From IMG/VR virus record IMGVR_UViG_3300021406_000526, positions 1-20,559 of that record: DNA of 20,559 nt; one strand, 5' to 3'. This stretch comes from a virus. The notes beneath the pieces were generated by a model, which had not been told where the DNA came from, made no database searches, and was given only the letters and a program-made list of their open reading frames with translations. Each line of letters opens with the position of its first letter. Within the stretch, counting starts at the first letter, position 1. Position numbers and translations under genes: made by a program. Positions 4,942-12,972 of this stretch are shown here, in pieces.

Positions 4942-6628
4942 AGCCCGTCGAACGCAACACAAGGATGCGACGCCCGGCGTTCTGGCGCGCAGGCTTGATC
5001 CTCTGACAGTCCAAACATCCGCCCTCGACCTTATCGACGGGGAGCTTGTCCAGATCCGTGACGGGCTTCGCATGATGTTCGAGCGGCGCAGTCACTTCGC
5101 CAGACTAATGGCCGCCGGCTTCTCAGACGCCGAGGCGATCCAGGCCGCACAAGACGAGGTACCTCAAGCAGGCAATGATCGCTTGACGGTCTCGATGCCG
5201 CCACAGGAGGGCAAGAGCAGCCGTGTGGGCCGCTACGGAATCCTGTGGTTGCTACGCCAGTTCCCCGGCTTGCATATCGGGCTCGTCTCCTACGATGGCG
5301 ACCATGCGAACCGGATCAGCTACATGATCCGCGGCGATATCGAAGTCTTCAATGGTGAAGGTGGCAACCCCGACTTGGGTTTGCGGCTCGCTAAGAACCA
5401 GAAAGCTATCGGCCGGTGGATGCTCGCCCAACCCCACGGTGGGGACGTGTATGCCATCGGCATCGGCGGAGGCATCACGGGACGCCCGATCGACCTGCTG
5501 TTGATCGACGATCCAGTCAAGGACATTCGGGCAGCCGACAGTGTGCTTCTTAGCAGTCAGGCATGGGATTGGTGGCAGACCGCCGCACGTCCGAGGCTCG
5601 CACCGTGGGCACCAGTGATCGTCGTAGCGACGCGCTGGCACGAGGCTGATCTGATCGGGCGGATGCTTACCAAGCAACAGGAGGACGAGCAGGCCGGTCT
5701 TGAACACTTCGACCGCTGGCATGTCGTCAACATCCCGGCGCAGGCCGACCATGATCCCAACAAGGCCGAGACAGACCTTCTAGGACGTGAGCCGGGCGAC
5801 TTCATGTCCAGTGCCCGTGGACGTACCCGCGAGCAGTGGGAGGCCACGAAGGCTGCGACAGCACCACGCTTCTGGACCGCGCTCTACCAGGGACGCCCAA
5901 CACCAGATGTCGGTGACGTGTGGCTGAAAACATGGTGGCGCCGGTATGACGAGCCGAAGTGGTCACAGCAACCCGACGGCACATTCAAGCTGCCCGGTGC
6001 CGATAGTGCGCTCCTATCAATCGACTGCGCCTTCAAGGACAAGAAGGACAGCGACTATGTGACGATGGGCGTCTGGGCGAAGTACGGCGCCGACAGCTAC
6101 CTGATCTACCAGGTGTGGGCACGACTGAACTTCACCGACACCTGTACGGCACTCAAGCGTGTCGCTCGCCTGTTTCCCGGTGCGCACCGCAAGCTCGTGG
6201 AGGATAAGGCGAACGGGACCGCAGTTATCGAGTCCCTGAAGCGGACGGTGCCGGGCATCATCCCGATCACCCCAGTCCAACACAAGCGTGCTCGAGCGGA
6301 AGCCGTCAGCCCGTTCATCCGGGCAGGCAATGTGCACCTGCCGACATCCAGCTTGGCTGCCATGTCCGCCGAGATCAGCTGGGACGTTGAGACGTTCCTA
6401 GTCGAGGCGACATCGTTCCCAAACGGTGCCCACGACGACCAGGTAGACCAAGCATCCCAGGCCCTCGCCGAGCTGTACCTGGGCAAACACGGTCCAGCGC
6501 AGATCCTCACACCGCAAGGCGAAGTGCCGCGTCGTATCAGCTCACCAGAACGCGGCACACCAACAAACCTTCCTCCCCATTTGCGCAGGCTGACAGAACG
6601 CCAATTGCAACGACCGAAAGGCAGATGA
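4868..6628 (+). CDS. terL: Terminase large subunit (ATPase/nuclease packaging motor)
   Basis: This 586-aa protein has both TerL domains. ATPase: Walker A as PPQEGKS (111-117), Walker B as LLLIDD (210-215), and a coupling-type motif ATRWHEADL (254-262). RNase H-like nuclease: acidic residues at D386 (LLSIDCAFKD), E445/D446 (LVEDKANGT) and D523/D524 (NGAHDDQVDQ). It cuts concatemeric DNA and drives it through the portal into the procapsid. The PPQEGKS form is typical of actinophage-type terminases. The TTG start at 4868 is chosen for the GGAGG at 4857-4861 and makes the gene overlap the small subunit by 74 bases, unusually long for this window. The protein has full family length and no disrupted motif. 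Confidence 0.95.
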   Translation: MPSTIQVAASPESIERYKQLRAQAKARRTQHKDATPGVLARRLDPLTVQTSALDLIDGELVQIRDGLRMMFERRSHFARLMAAGFSDAEAIQAAQDEVPQAGNDRLTVSMPPQEGKSSRVGRYGILWLLRQFPGLHIGLVSYDGDHANRISYMIRGDIEVFNGEGGNPDLGLRLAKNQKAIGRWMLAQPHGGDVYAIGIGGGITGRPIDLLLIDDPVKDIRAADSVLLSSQAWDWWQTAARPRLAPWAPVIVVATRWHEADLIGRMLTKQQEDEQAGLEHFDRWHVVNIPAQADHDPNKAETDLLGREPGDFMSSARGRTREQWEATKAATAPRFWTALYQGRPTPDVGDVWLKTWWRRYDEPKWSQQPDGTFKLPGADSALLSIDCAFKDKKDSDYVTMGVWAKYGADSYLIYQVWARLNFTDTCTALKRVARLFPGAHRKLVEDKANGTAVIESLKRTVPGIIPITPVQHKRARAEAVSPFIRAGNVHLPTSSLAAMSAEISWDVETFLVEATSFPNGAHDDQVDQASQALAELYLGKHGPAQILTPQGEVPRRISSPERGTPTNLPPHLRRLTERQLQRPKGR

Positions 6629-6631
6629 ACC

Positions 6632-6973
6632 ATGGCTGCAGGAACAGGCACGGAAGACAACGCAGAGAAGCTCCTCAAAATCCTTCACCGGAGCGAAAGC
6701 CCGGCATTCTCCGAACCGACGCTAGTCTCGGGCACCGCACAGCAGGACGCGACCGGCGTCAACACCACCTGGTACATACCAGTCGTAGGCGGCACCGCTG
6801 GCACGGTCAAGGTCGAAATCGGCCCAGTCGAAGCAACGGCGCATACACTCATCCCGGCAACGGCCGCGAACGCCGTATCCGGGCAGACGCTCACCGTGAA
6901 ACTGCCAGCAAACTGGTGGATCAAGGTGACCACAAGCGTCGCTACGGTCGGCAAAGCAGTCGTCAGCACCTGA
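6632..6973 (+). CDS. Conserved phage beta-rich protein with LPxxWWIKVT motif (113 aa)
   Basis: ATG 6632 lies three bases after the terminase stop. The sequence is Thr/Val/Gly-rich and beta-strand-like after a short N-terminal helix (EKLLKILHR). It has the order GTAQQDATG, TTWYIPVVGG, GTVKVEIGP and LPANWWIKVTTS (about 91-102). I associate a closing LP-x-x-W-[WY]-[IV]-K motif with small virion or accessory proteins of actinophages, often near structural genes. Its position between terminase and portal suggests a virion-associated role such as decoration or fibre, but that is inference. Confidence 0.65.
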   Translation: MAAGTGTEDNAEKLLKILHRSESPAFSEPTLVSGTAQQDATGVNTTWYIPVVGGTAGTVKVEIGPVEATAHTLIPATAANAVSGQTLTVKLPANWWIKVTTSVATVGKAVVST

Positions 6974-6976
6974 GCC

Positions 6977-7312
6977 GTGAACGTCGAGTTGTTGCGGCGG
7001 GACGTTCATCCCGCCGAGATCGCCATGCCCGACGGCACGGTCCTATCAGGCTGTCGTGTGTTCGTGACTACGCACCGTCTGATCGCATGGCAGGTCGTCG
7101 GGCATAAACCCACACAGGTGCTAGATGTCGAGTTGGCCGAGCCAAACAGCGTGCCAGCAAGCAGGGCGACACTACCTGGCAATGGCCGTCTTGAGTGTCG
7201 GCTGGTTGATGGCGGCACGGCCTGGGTCAACAAAGGACGCGGTTGCGGTTGTGGGTCGCCGTTGAAGGCGCTCGGGCCGCCTGTGCCTTGGACACGACGG
7301 GAGGCGACATGA
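6977..7312 (+). CDS. Conserved phage protein with CGCGSPLK motif (111 aa)
   Basis: GTG 6977 lies three bases after the previous stop. The protein is beta-rich (LSGCRVFVTTHRLIAWQV, about 23-40). It ends with a Gly/Cys motif, RGCGCGSPLKALGPP (about 88-102), which I recognise as recurrent in small actinophage proteins of the head module. The three clustered Cys could bind a metal. No function is established to my knowledge. The stop (7310-7312) overlaps the ATG of the next gene. Confidence 0.65.
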   Translation: MNVELLRRDVHPAEIAMPDGTVLSGCRVFVTTHRLIAWQVVGHKPTQVLDVELAEPNSVPASRATLPGNGRLECRLVDGGTAWVNKGRGCGCGSPLKALGPPVPWTRREAT

Positions 7313-7479
7313 CTAGCAGTACGCCACTCCGATGGCCGGTCAGCACGGCCACGACCTTCACTGCTGGCATGACTCGTTCGATGAACGGTCCAGCGACCGG
7401 ATACTCGATCTGCGTGCCGGGCTTCGAGCCATATGGGTTGTGGAATGCGCCGCTATTCGAGGGAAGCGATATGCCGTGA
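7309..7479 (+). CDS. Very small hypothetical protein (56 aa)
   Basis: ATG 7309 follows a GGGAGG four bases upstream and overlaps the previous stop as ATGA. Its own stop overlaps the GTG at 7476. It is short, with many small and aromatic residues (GYSICVPGFEPYGLWNAPLF, about 31-50) and no membrane segment. Coupling at both ends and a good SD argue that it is translated. No family is recognised; it could be a small virion component. Confidence 0.5.
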   Translation: MTSSTPLRWPVSTATTFTAGMTRSMNGPATGYSICVPGFEPYGLWNAPLFEGSDMP

Positions 7480-7820
7480 GCTTCACGACGATCACGATCA
7501 CCACCACCGAGATACGGCCCAACGGCGAACCGGCCCAAGGCACCGTCACAGCCACGTTGAGCGAGCCGATCACAAACGGTACGACCACGATCGACCCGAC
7601 ACCGATCCTGGCCGAACTGAACGGTGAAGGCAAGCTCAAGGCCCAGTCGGGTGAGGCGTTCACGCTCGTCGCCAACGACGACACGGGCACTACACCCGAG
7701 GGTTCCGAGTACACGTTCCTGATCGAGATAGCCGACGCACCCGTCCGCTCGTTCAAAGCGATCGTGCCGCACACGGCCACCGAAGGCAAAATCACTCTGG
7801 CCGAACTGGAGGAGCTGTGA
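7476..7820 (+). CDS. Ig/CnaB-like beta-sandwich phage protein (114 aa)
   Basis: GTG 7476 overlaps the preceding stop (GTGA). The protein is a single beta-sandwich domain of the kind found in phage fibres and head decorations. It has Thr-rich opening strands, a P-x-G-x-P-A-x-G-T-V motif (about residues 14-23), an aspartate/threonine turn, and TPEGSEYTFLIEI (about 75-87), where CnaB/transthyretin-like folds have their P-x-G-x-x-Y signature. A final ITLAELEEL matches the short helical ending of many such proteins. It may be a surface-exposed head fibre or an Ig-like accessory. The stop overlaps the GTG of the DUF1360 gene. Confidence 0.65.
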   Translation: MSFTTITITTTEIRPNGEPAQGTVTATLSEPITNGTTTIDPTPILAELNGEGKLKAQSGEAFTLVANDDTGTTPEGSEYTFLIEIADAPVRSFKAIVPHTATEGKITLAELEEL

Positions 7821-8080
7821 CGCATTCTTTCTGGTGGCTGATCGTTGACGCGCTCGCGGTCTACCGGCTCGCCATCCTCATCACCAAGGACTCGATCACT
7901 CAGCCGATCCGCGACGCTGCGGGCGAACGCATGGTGCTGTTCTTGACATGTCCCTGGTGCGTTGGCATCTGGATCGCCGGCGCCATAGTCGTCCTGACTC
8001 GCTTCGTACCATCAGCATGGCAGTACGCCGCATTCGCCTTGGCATTGTCGGGCGTCACAGGTTTCCTGGCGGAGCGATAG
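7817..8080 (+). CDS. DUF1360 family membrane protein (87 aa)
   Basis: GTG 7817 has GGAGGAG closely upstream and overlaps the previous stop. The protein matches DUF1360: an opening helix (WWLIVDALAVYRLAILIT, about 6-23), the conserved KDSITQPIRD turn, the family signature CPWCVGIWIAG (45-55), then hydrophobic segments (about 52-62 and 70-84). It should be an inner-membrane protein with two or three helices. DUF1360 proteins occur in Bacillus spores and in many actinophage genomes, often near the portal gene; their phage role is not known to me. It ends three bases before the portal ATG. Confidence 0.78.
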   Translation: MTHSFWWLIVDALAVYRLAILITKDSITQPIRDAAGERMVLFLTCPWCVGIWIAGAIVVLTRFVPSAWQYAAFALALSGVTGFLAER

Positions 8081-8083
8081 CCG

Positions 8084-10609
8084 ATGGCCAAGCGCCGGCT
8101 GGCCCTCAGGCGAAAGGCGACACCCCAACGCCAACCAGGACTACGAGTCCTAACCGCCTCTTCACGCCGTCTTGACCTGAAGAACAAGACGGAGGCACGC
8201 CAGTTCCGTGCACTTCGACAAGGCTGGCAAGCAGACGCCTGGAACGCTAGGGACTCGATAGGCGAGCTGCGATACGCCGTCCAGTTCCTAGCAAACAGCG
8301 CATCGAGGATGCGTCTGTTTGTTGCTGCGGAGCCGAGCGAAGGTGAGTCAGACGACCCGATCTCCCTGGACAAGGTCGAGGGCGTTCCCCCCGAGGTCGC
8401 TGAAGTTGCGACGCAAGCAATGCGAGATCTCGGACGCGGCAAGCTCGCACTGAAAAACCTCCTCAAGGCGCAAAGCACAAACGTCTCAGTGGCCGGCGAG
8501 TGCTTCCTACTCGGCCAAACCGACCCGGAAACCGGGGAAGAACACTGGTCCATCCGCTCCACTGACGAGATCGTGGCGAAGGATGAGGCGTGGTGGATGC
8601 GCGAGATCCCCGACGGTCCACAGGGGATCATTCCGTGGGTCAAGCTCGACCCGGAACTGACGGTCGTCTCACGCATCTGGGTGCCGCATCCCAGGTTCGG
8701 GCTACTCGCGGATTCCGCAGTCAAGGCAATCCTCGACGATCTGGATAGCCTCGGAATCCTGCGCCGCGGCATCCGTGCTGACGCTAAGTCTCGTCTTGGG
8801 CGAGGTGTCCTGCTCGTGCCGGAGGAGGCAATCCTCAAGACTCCGACCGACGACAACGAAGACCCTCAGGCGGACCCGGTCTTCGATGCGATCACCCGCG
8901 CGCTGATGGAGCCCATCTCCGATGAGGGTGTCGCTTCTGCTGTCGCACCGATAGCGATCCGTGCACCTGCGGAAGCTCTCAAGGAGTTCAGGCATCTGAC
9001 GTTCGCACAGCCGTTTGAAGAGCAGGCCGCGAAGGCCCGCGAAGAGCTGATCGGGATCATCGCCACCAGCATCGACCTCCCCAAGGAGGTCATCATGGGA
9101 ATGGCCGATCTAAACCACTGGACATCGTGGCAGGTCGACGACAACACGTTCAGGTATCACGTCGAGCCGCACGTCATCGGACTCTGCGACGGCCTCACCG
9201 GCGCTTATCTACGACCATATCTCAAGGCTGCTGGCGTCGATCCCGAATGGGTCCGACGGCTCGTCATCTGGTACGACCCGACCGAGCTCGTCACCCACCC
9301 TGACCGGACAGCCGATGCCGAAAAGGCTCACGCCGCGTTCGTCATCAGCGACGAGGCATATCGGGACGCCGCGGGTTTCACCGACGCGGACAAGCCAAGC
9401 GTCGAGGAGCTTGAGTTTCGTCAGTTCCAGCACATTCGGACAATGCCCCCGAACCTCCTCATGGAGTTCGCGCGCCGCGCAGACCCCACGCTTGTCGTGC
9501 CGCCGATCACAGTTGCGGGCACCATTCCAGGTATCAAGCCCGGCGGTGTCGACGCTGGACCTCCCGCATCAGTCGCACCCACCGGCGGGCTGCCGTCGTC
9601 GCCAACCTCGCCGGTTGGGCAGCCGCCGGTGGGTGAAGACGATCCACCTGCCGACCAGCCCGCCCAAGGACCACCACCGATCACCGCGTCGGGCTACTCG
9701 AACGCTCAGACGGTTCGTCTGTCACGCAAGCTCGCCTCGATCGACAGGGATCTCCGGGCACGACTCCAAACAGCAGCGAACGCGGCGATGCTCCGTCAGC
9801 TCGAGCGTGCCGGCGCGAAGCTCCGCACCAAGGTCGCGAAGGACGAGACACTGCGCACGAAGATCGCTCACCGTCCAAACGAGCGTGTACCCGCGATCTT
9901 GGGTGAATCGCTCGTAGCAGCGACCGGGCTATCTTCGGCGGATTTGATGGGTAGCGATGATTGGTCTGGTCTGAAGGCCCAGTTCTACAGTTGGACCGAG
10001 ACCGCGCAGAAGCAAGCGATTGCCACAGCCATCCGCATCGGTTCGCTCGCGGAAGACGCCGATGCTGTCAAGGCTGCGGAAGCCGCAATGGCCACAGGCC
10101 GCGACTTGGGTTGGGAAGTCCTCACGAACGCACTCACCAACCTCGGCCACCATCTCCTCTACAACCCCGACCCGAACGTCGGCCCCGGCGACTGGGCGGA
10201 CCTGAACCCCGACACGCTCGTACCCACCGGCACGATCCGAGCAGCACTCGGAGTAGCGGGCGGGGGAGACCTCGGGATCATCCCTGGCAGCGAAAGCACG
10301 ATCGCACTCGGCTCCCCGATAGGCCAGATCGGGACGGGAGCGACGATCACCGAACTGATCGAAAGCTCAGGGACCGTCGAACAGGACAAATACGAATGGG
10401 ATCACGGGCCGAGCCTCAACCCATTCGAGCCACACCTCAACCTAGACGGAACGGACTTCGCGAGCTTCGACAGCGAAGCCCTAACGAACGGCACCGGCTT
10501 TCCTGACAACGCCTACTACTTCCCGGGCGACCACGAAGGCTGCTCATGCGATTTCACCCCCTTGTGGGTGCAGGCGGAAACCGAATCATCAACCGAAGGA
10601 GAGTCATGA
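8084..10609 (+). CDS. Portal protein fused to a C-terminal MuF-like domain (841 aa)
   Basis: Residues about 30-460 form an actinophage-type portal: the clip/stem region includes SAVKAILDDLDSLGILRRGI (211-230), EELIGIIATSIDLPKEVIMG (320-339) and the DLNHWTSWQVDDNTFRYHV segment (about 342-360). A Pro/Gly-rich linker (about 480-535) leads to a second, helical region (540-700). The C-terminus (about 775-828) ends in PHLNLDG ... YYFPGDHEGCSCDFTPLW, resembling the closing Cys/His motif of MuF-type head proteins. The portal is the 12-subunit DNA channel; MuF-type domains ride inside the head as minor or ejected proteins. ATG 8084 has GGAG about 9 bases upstream. The last ten codons are part of the duplicated 53-bp unit. 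Confidence 0.9.
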   Translation: MAKRRLALRRKATPQRQPGLRVLTASSRRLDLKNKTEARQFRALRQGWQADAWNARDSIGELRYAVQFLANSASRMRLFVAAEPSEGESDDPISLDKVEGVPPEVAEVATQAMRDLGRGKLALKNLLKAQSTNVSVAGECFLLGQTDPETGEEHWSIRSTDEIVAKDEAWWMREIPDGPQGIIPWVKLDPELTVVSRIWVPHPRFGLLADSAVKAILDDLDSLGILRRGIRADAKSRLGRGVLLVPEEAILKTPTDDNEDPQADPVFDAITRALMEPISDEGVASAVAPIAIRAPAEALKEFRHLTFAQPFEEQAAKAREELIGIIATSIDLPKEVIMGMADLNHWTSWQVDDNTFRYHVEPHVIGLCDGLTGAYLRPYLKAAGVDPEWVRRLVIWYDPTELVTHPDRTADAEKAHAAFVISDEAYRDAAGFTDADKPSVEELEFRQFQHIRTMPPNLLMEFARRADPTLVVPPITVAGTIPGIKPGGVDAGPPASVAPTGGLPSSPTSPVGQPPVGEDDPPADQPAQGPPPITASGYSNAQTVRLSRKLASIDRDLRARLQTAANAAMLRQLERAGAKLRTKVAKDETLRTKIAHRPNERVPAILGESLVAATGLSSADLMGSDDWSGLKAQFYSWTETAQKQAIATAIRIGSLAEDADAVKAAEAAMATGRDLGWEVLTNALTNLGHHLLYNPDPNVGPGDWADLNPDTLVPTGTIRAALGVAGGGDLGIIPGSESTIALGSPIGQIGTGATITELIESSGTVEQDKYEWDHGPSLNPFEPHLNLDGTDFASFDSEALTNGTGFPDNAYYFPGDHEGCSCDFTPLWVQAETESSTEGES

Positions 10610-10682
10610 CCGTTTACGACCTGATCCATGAAACCGAATCATCAACCGAAGGAGAGTCATGACCGTTTACGACCTGATCCAT
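10577..10682 (+). repeat. Perfect 53-bp tandem duplication at a gene junction
   Basis: Bases 10577-10629 are repeated exactly at 10630-10682. The unit contains the last ten portal codons, the SD AAGGAG and ATG of the next gene, and its first eight codons. The flanks differ immediately outside the unit (G versus T before; A versus G after), so this is exactly two copies. Because 53 is not a multiple of three, the extra copy creates a short out-of-phase ORF instead of extending either protein. Confidence 0.97.
10606..10662 (+). CDS. 18-aa chimeric mini-ORF created by the duplication
   Basis: The ATG at 10606 overlaps the portal stop (ATGA) and has AAGGAG upstream. It encodes MTVYDLIHETESSTEGES: the first eight residues of the next gene product fused to the last ten of the portal. 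Its TGA overlaps the second-copy ATG at 10659. It should be translated if the neighbours are, but the peptide is probably only a coupling relay. Confidence 0.5.
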   Translation: MTVYDLIHETESSTEGES

Positions 10683-10856
10683 AAGCTCTCGCAGTATCCG
10701 GCGGACACCAAGGTCATGGTGGCCCAGGACTGGAGTGAGCCACTCGTTGACGATGAGTATTTGATAATCGAAGGCGATCCGACGCTCGCGATCCACGGTA
10801 CCGGCCATGCGATCCGCCCGGACGAGCTTGCGCGGCTCACGGCCGCAACGGCATAA
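10659..10856 (+). CDS. Small phage protein, MTVYDLIHKLSQYP type (65 aa)
   Basis: The ATG lies in the second copy of the 53-bp duplication with its own AAGGAG, so initiation signals are intact. The protein has the common small-phage layout of an N-terminal helix (YDLIHKLSQYPADTKVMVAQ) followed by strands (EYLIIEGDPTLAIHG) and a closing helix (RPDELARLTAAT). I know of no function for this type. Before the duplication it would have been coupled directly to the portal stop; now an 18-codon ORF lies between. An untranslated gap of 27 bases separates it from the protease gene. Confidence 0.72.
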   Translation: MTVYDLIHKLSQYPADTKVMVAQDWSEPLVDDEYLIIEGDPTLAIHGTGHAIRPDELARLTAATA

Positions 10857-10883
10857 GCCACGACGAATAGGGAGGCGATCACA

Positions 10884-12890
10884 ATGAAGAAGCGCAAACT
10901 CTCCAACCCGCATTCGCGTGCGGAGCTGATCGCCTCCTACGCCTACGGCGAAGGGTCGGCTAAGCCACCCGTCGAACCGAAGCCCAACGAAAAGAAAGAG
11001 CCGGCCACCGACCCGGACGCGGAAGTCAGCGCGGCCCTCGACGCTGCGAAGGCTGCTGTAGACAAGGCTGTCAAGCTCCAAGAAGCGGACCCTGACGGCA
11101 CGACCGATCCGCACGACAAGGCTGTGCTCGAAGGGCTGGCGCCTACCACCGATCCGATCGACGAGAACGGCAACGTAGACGACGAACATGCCTGCACCAA
11201 CCCTGACTGCAACCACCTCGCCTCAGCCCACGCCGACACCCCAGACGGCAAGAACCGTGGCCCATGCTCGATGCAGGGCTGCGAGTGTCCCGCGATGGAG
11301 GTCAGCAGCGAACACAACGAAACCGAAGGGGAAGCTGAAGGCGATGGCGATGAACCCGAGATCGGCAAGGAAGATACTGCTGCGTCGGGCGACGCTTTCG
11401 CCACGGTTGTACCAGCCGAGCCCGAGGCGCGGGCGCCAACGGAGGCCGCGCCGGACCCGAACCTGAACGCTCCACCGGCTGTCGAGCCCGGTGAAGCGAT
11501 GGGACCCGAATTCTCCGGCGTCCTCATCATCGAGGGCCAACCCACCGGTGATGGTCGCGAAATCGCACCCGAAGCACTCACCTGGCGCGATCCCCCGCTC
11601 CCGCTGATGGGCCTAAAGACCGAAATCCATGATCCCGAGGGTTTCGACATGAACGACCCCGCAGTCATCGCGGGACGCATCGACACCCTCACCCGCGAAC
11701 CCGGCGAAGGCAACACGCAGCTCATCAAGATCAAAGGGTTCTATCTCGCCAACGAGGACGGCATGTACTTCGCCGACCTCACAGAGGCAATGGGTCGGAT
11801 CGGCATGTCAGGCGACGTCGCGATCCAAGCATCTGAGGTCACGGTCGAGGACGTAGACGAGATGGGCTTCCCGACCGACATGAGCGAGGTCCTGACCGAG
11901 GGCACCATCATGGGCGGCACAGCCTGCCCATTCCCTGCTTTCCAGGGCGCCTATATCGTTCTCGGTGACGGTACGGACACTGCTGAAGCGAAAGCTATCC
12001 CACAGCAGACTGAGACACCAGAAGTGCCCGATCAACCACCCGCTGCCGTGACGGCTGGCGGCCAGTTGATCCACTGGATGACCTACGAGGAGTGTGAGCC
12101 CTGCTCCCAAGGCGTAGAGGTGATCGTCGCCTCCGGCGCTGGTCCGACTAGGCCACCGAAGTCGTGGTTTGAGGACCCAAACTTCACCGAGGGTGACGGG
12201 CGACTAGTCGAGATATTGGACCGTCGTGGGAAGCGTGCGCTCGGCGGCAAGTTTGCCTGTCCACTCACCATCGAGGCGAACGGCCGGGTCTACGGGCATA
12301 TCGCACCTTGGGGTATCTGCCACACCGGGATCGACGGCCAGTGCATCCTCGCACCACGCTCCGCTGTTGATTACACCCACTTCAAGCGCGGCCAACATAT
12401 CCTCACTGCTGAGGGAGAGAAGGTACGTGTGGGTGTCCTGACAGCCGACGCCGGCCATGCCGCCACCAAACTATCCGCATCCGCGGCAATGGCGCATTAC
12501 GACAACAGCGCATGGGCTGCCGCAGACGTAAATGCCGGCAATGACGAGTACGGCATCTGGATCGCTGGTGCGGTTAGGCCAGACGCCACCGAGGCACAAA
12601 TACGCGCTCTAACCGCTGCAAGCATCTCCGGTGACTGGCGTGAGATCGGTGGCCAGCTCGAGCTAGTCGCCGCGCTCTGCGTCAACCAGCCCGGTTTCCC
12701 TCTCGCTGTTGTGGCGGCCGGGAAACGCGAGAGCCTCGTCGCTTACGGTGGCGGTGTGATGCACCGACTCAAGCATCCCGTCCAACCGGCACAACCCGAG
12801 GGTGACATCGCCCTCCGTGCAGCCATGGGACCTCTCCTCGGTGAGGCCAAGAGTAGGGCGCGCGAGCGCATCGCAGCACTCACCAGCTAA
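10884..12890 (+). CDS. Capsid maturation protease with N-terminal Cys/His knot (668 aa)
   Basis: ATG 10884 has GGGAGG 8 bases upstream. The N-terminal 200 residues are acidic, Pro- and Ala-rich and probably scaffold-like or disordered. They contain a compact knot, CTNPDCNHLASAH ... CSMQGCECP (about 104-136), with Cys/His spacing suited to zinc. The protease region follows (about 208-360): FSGVLIIEGQPTGDGR, a TEIHD segment with H249, AGRID, and GRIGMSGDVA with S309. H249 and S309 are candidates for the Ser/His pair of HK97-type prohead proteases. The C-terminal half (about 425-612) has the conserved actinophage pattern GRVYGHIAPWGICH, AMAHYDNSAWAAADV and SGDWREIGGQLELVAAL. It should cleave scaffold and itself during head maturation. 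The catalytic assignment is inferred. Confidence 0.85.
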   Translation: MKKRKLSNPHSRAELIASYAYGEGSAKPPVEPKPNEKKEPATDPDAEVSAALDAAKAAVDKAVKLQEADPDGTTDPHDKAVLEGLAPTTDPIDENGNVDDEHACTNPDCNHLASAHADTPDGKNRGPCSMQGCECPAMEVSSEHNETEGEAEGDGDEPEIGKEDTAASGDAFATVVPAEPEARAPTEAAPDPNLNAPPAVEPGEAMGPEFSGVLIIEGQPTGDGREIAPEALTWRDPPLPLMGLKTEIHDPEGFDMNDPAVIAGRIDTLTREPGEGNTQLIKIKGFYLANEDGMYFADLTEAMGRIGMSGDVAIQASEVTVEDVDEMGFPTDMSEVLTEGTIMGGTACPFPAFQGAYIVLGDGTDTAEAKAIPQQTETPEVPDQPPAAVTAGGQLIHWMTYEECEPCSQGVEVIVASGAGPTRPPKSWFEDPNFTEGDGRLVEILDRRGKRALGGKFACPLTIEANGRVYGHIAPWGICHTGIDGQCILAPRSAVDYTHFKRGQHILTAEGEKVRVGVLTADAGHAATKLSASAAMAHYDNSAWAAADVNAGNDEYGIWIAGAVRPDATEAQIRALTAASISGDWREIGGQLELVAALCVNQPGFPLAVVAAGKRESLVAYGGGVMHRLKHPVQPAQPEGDIALRAAMGPLLGEAKSRARERIAALTS

Positions 12891-12972
12891 CCCAGTTTTC
12901 ACCTCACACAAGTTCCCGCCTGGGAGCCTGCTATAAGTTTCGGCACGGTCGTAATAGCGGCTGGTCGTCACG
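12891..12972. other. Upstream part of the capsid leader, no gene seen
   Basis: The gap between the protease and capsid genes is 164 bases, by far the longest non-coding stretch here. In this first half I see only weak hairpins (CCCAG 12891-12895 with CTGGG 12920-12924; TCCC with GGGA at 12914-12925), no T-run, and a TATAAG-like hexamer at 12932 without a convincing -35 partner. It also contains ATAGCGG (12954-12960), a second copy of the strand that pairs with the capsid start region. Confidence 0.5.

Noticed and set aside
6625-7107. Forward 160-codon Arg-rich frame across 6625-7107
   Set aside because: Out-of-frame shadow over two better genes (6632 and 6977) with a composition dominated by Arg and Gly.
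10844-10855. 12-base match (CGCAACGGCATA) shared with the capsid leader at 12993-13004
   Set aside because: At 10844 it is inside coding sequence and lacks the pairing context; chance or codon bias explains it.
10943-11734. 263-codon minus-strand Ser/Ala-rich frame opposite the protease
   Set aside because: Typical high-GC antisense shadow; the forward protease has clear conserved motifs over the same stretch.
12891-12925. Possible terminator after the protease gene
   Set aside because: The CCCAG/CTGGG and TCCC/GGGA pairings are short, mutually exclusive, and not followed by a T-run.
12932-12937. TATAAG as a -10 box for a capsid promoter
   Set aside because: No acceptable -35 hexamer at 16-18 bases upstream, and high-GC phage promoters are too variable to call from one hexamer.
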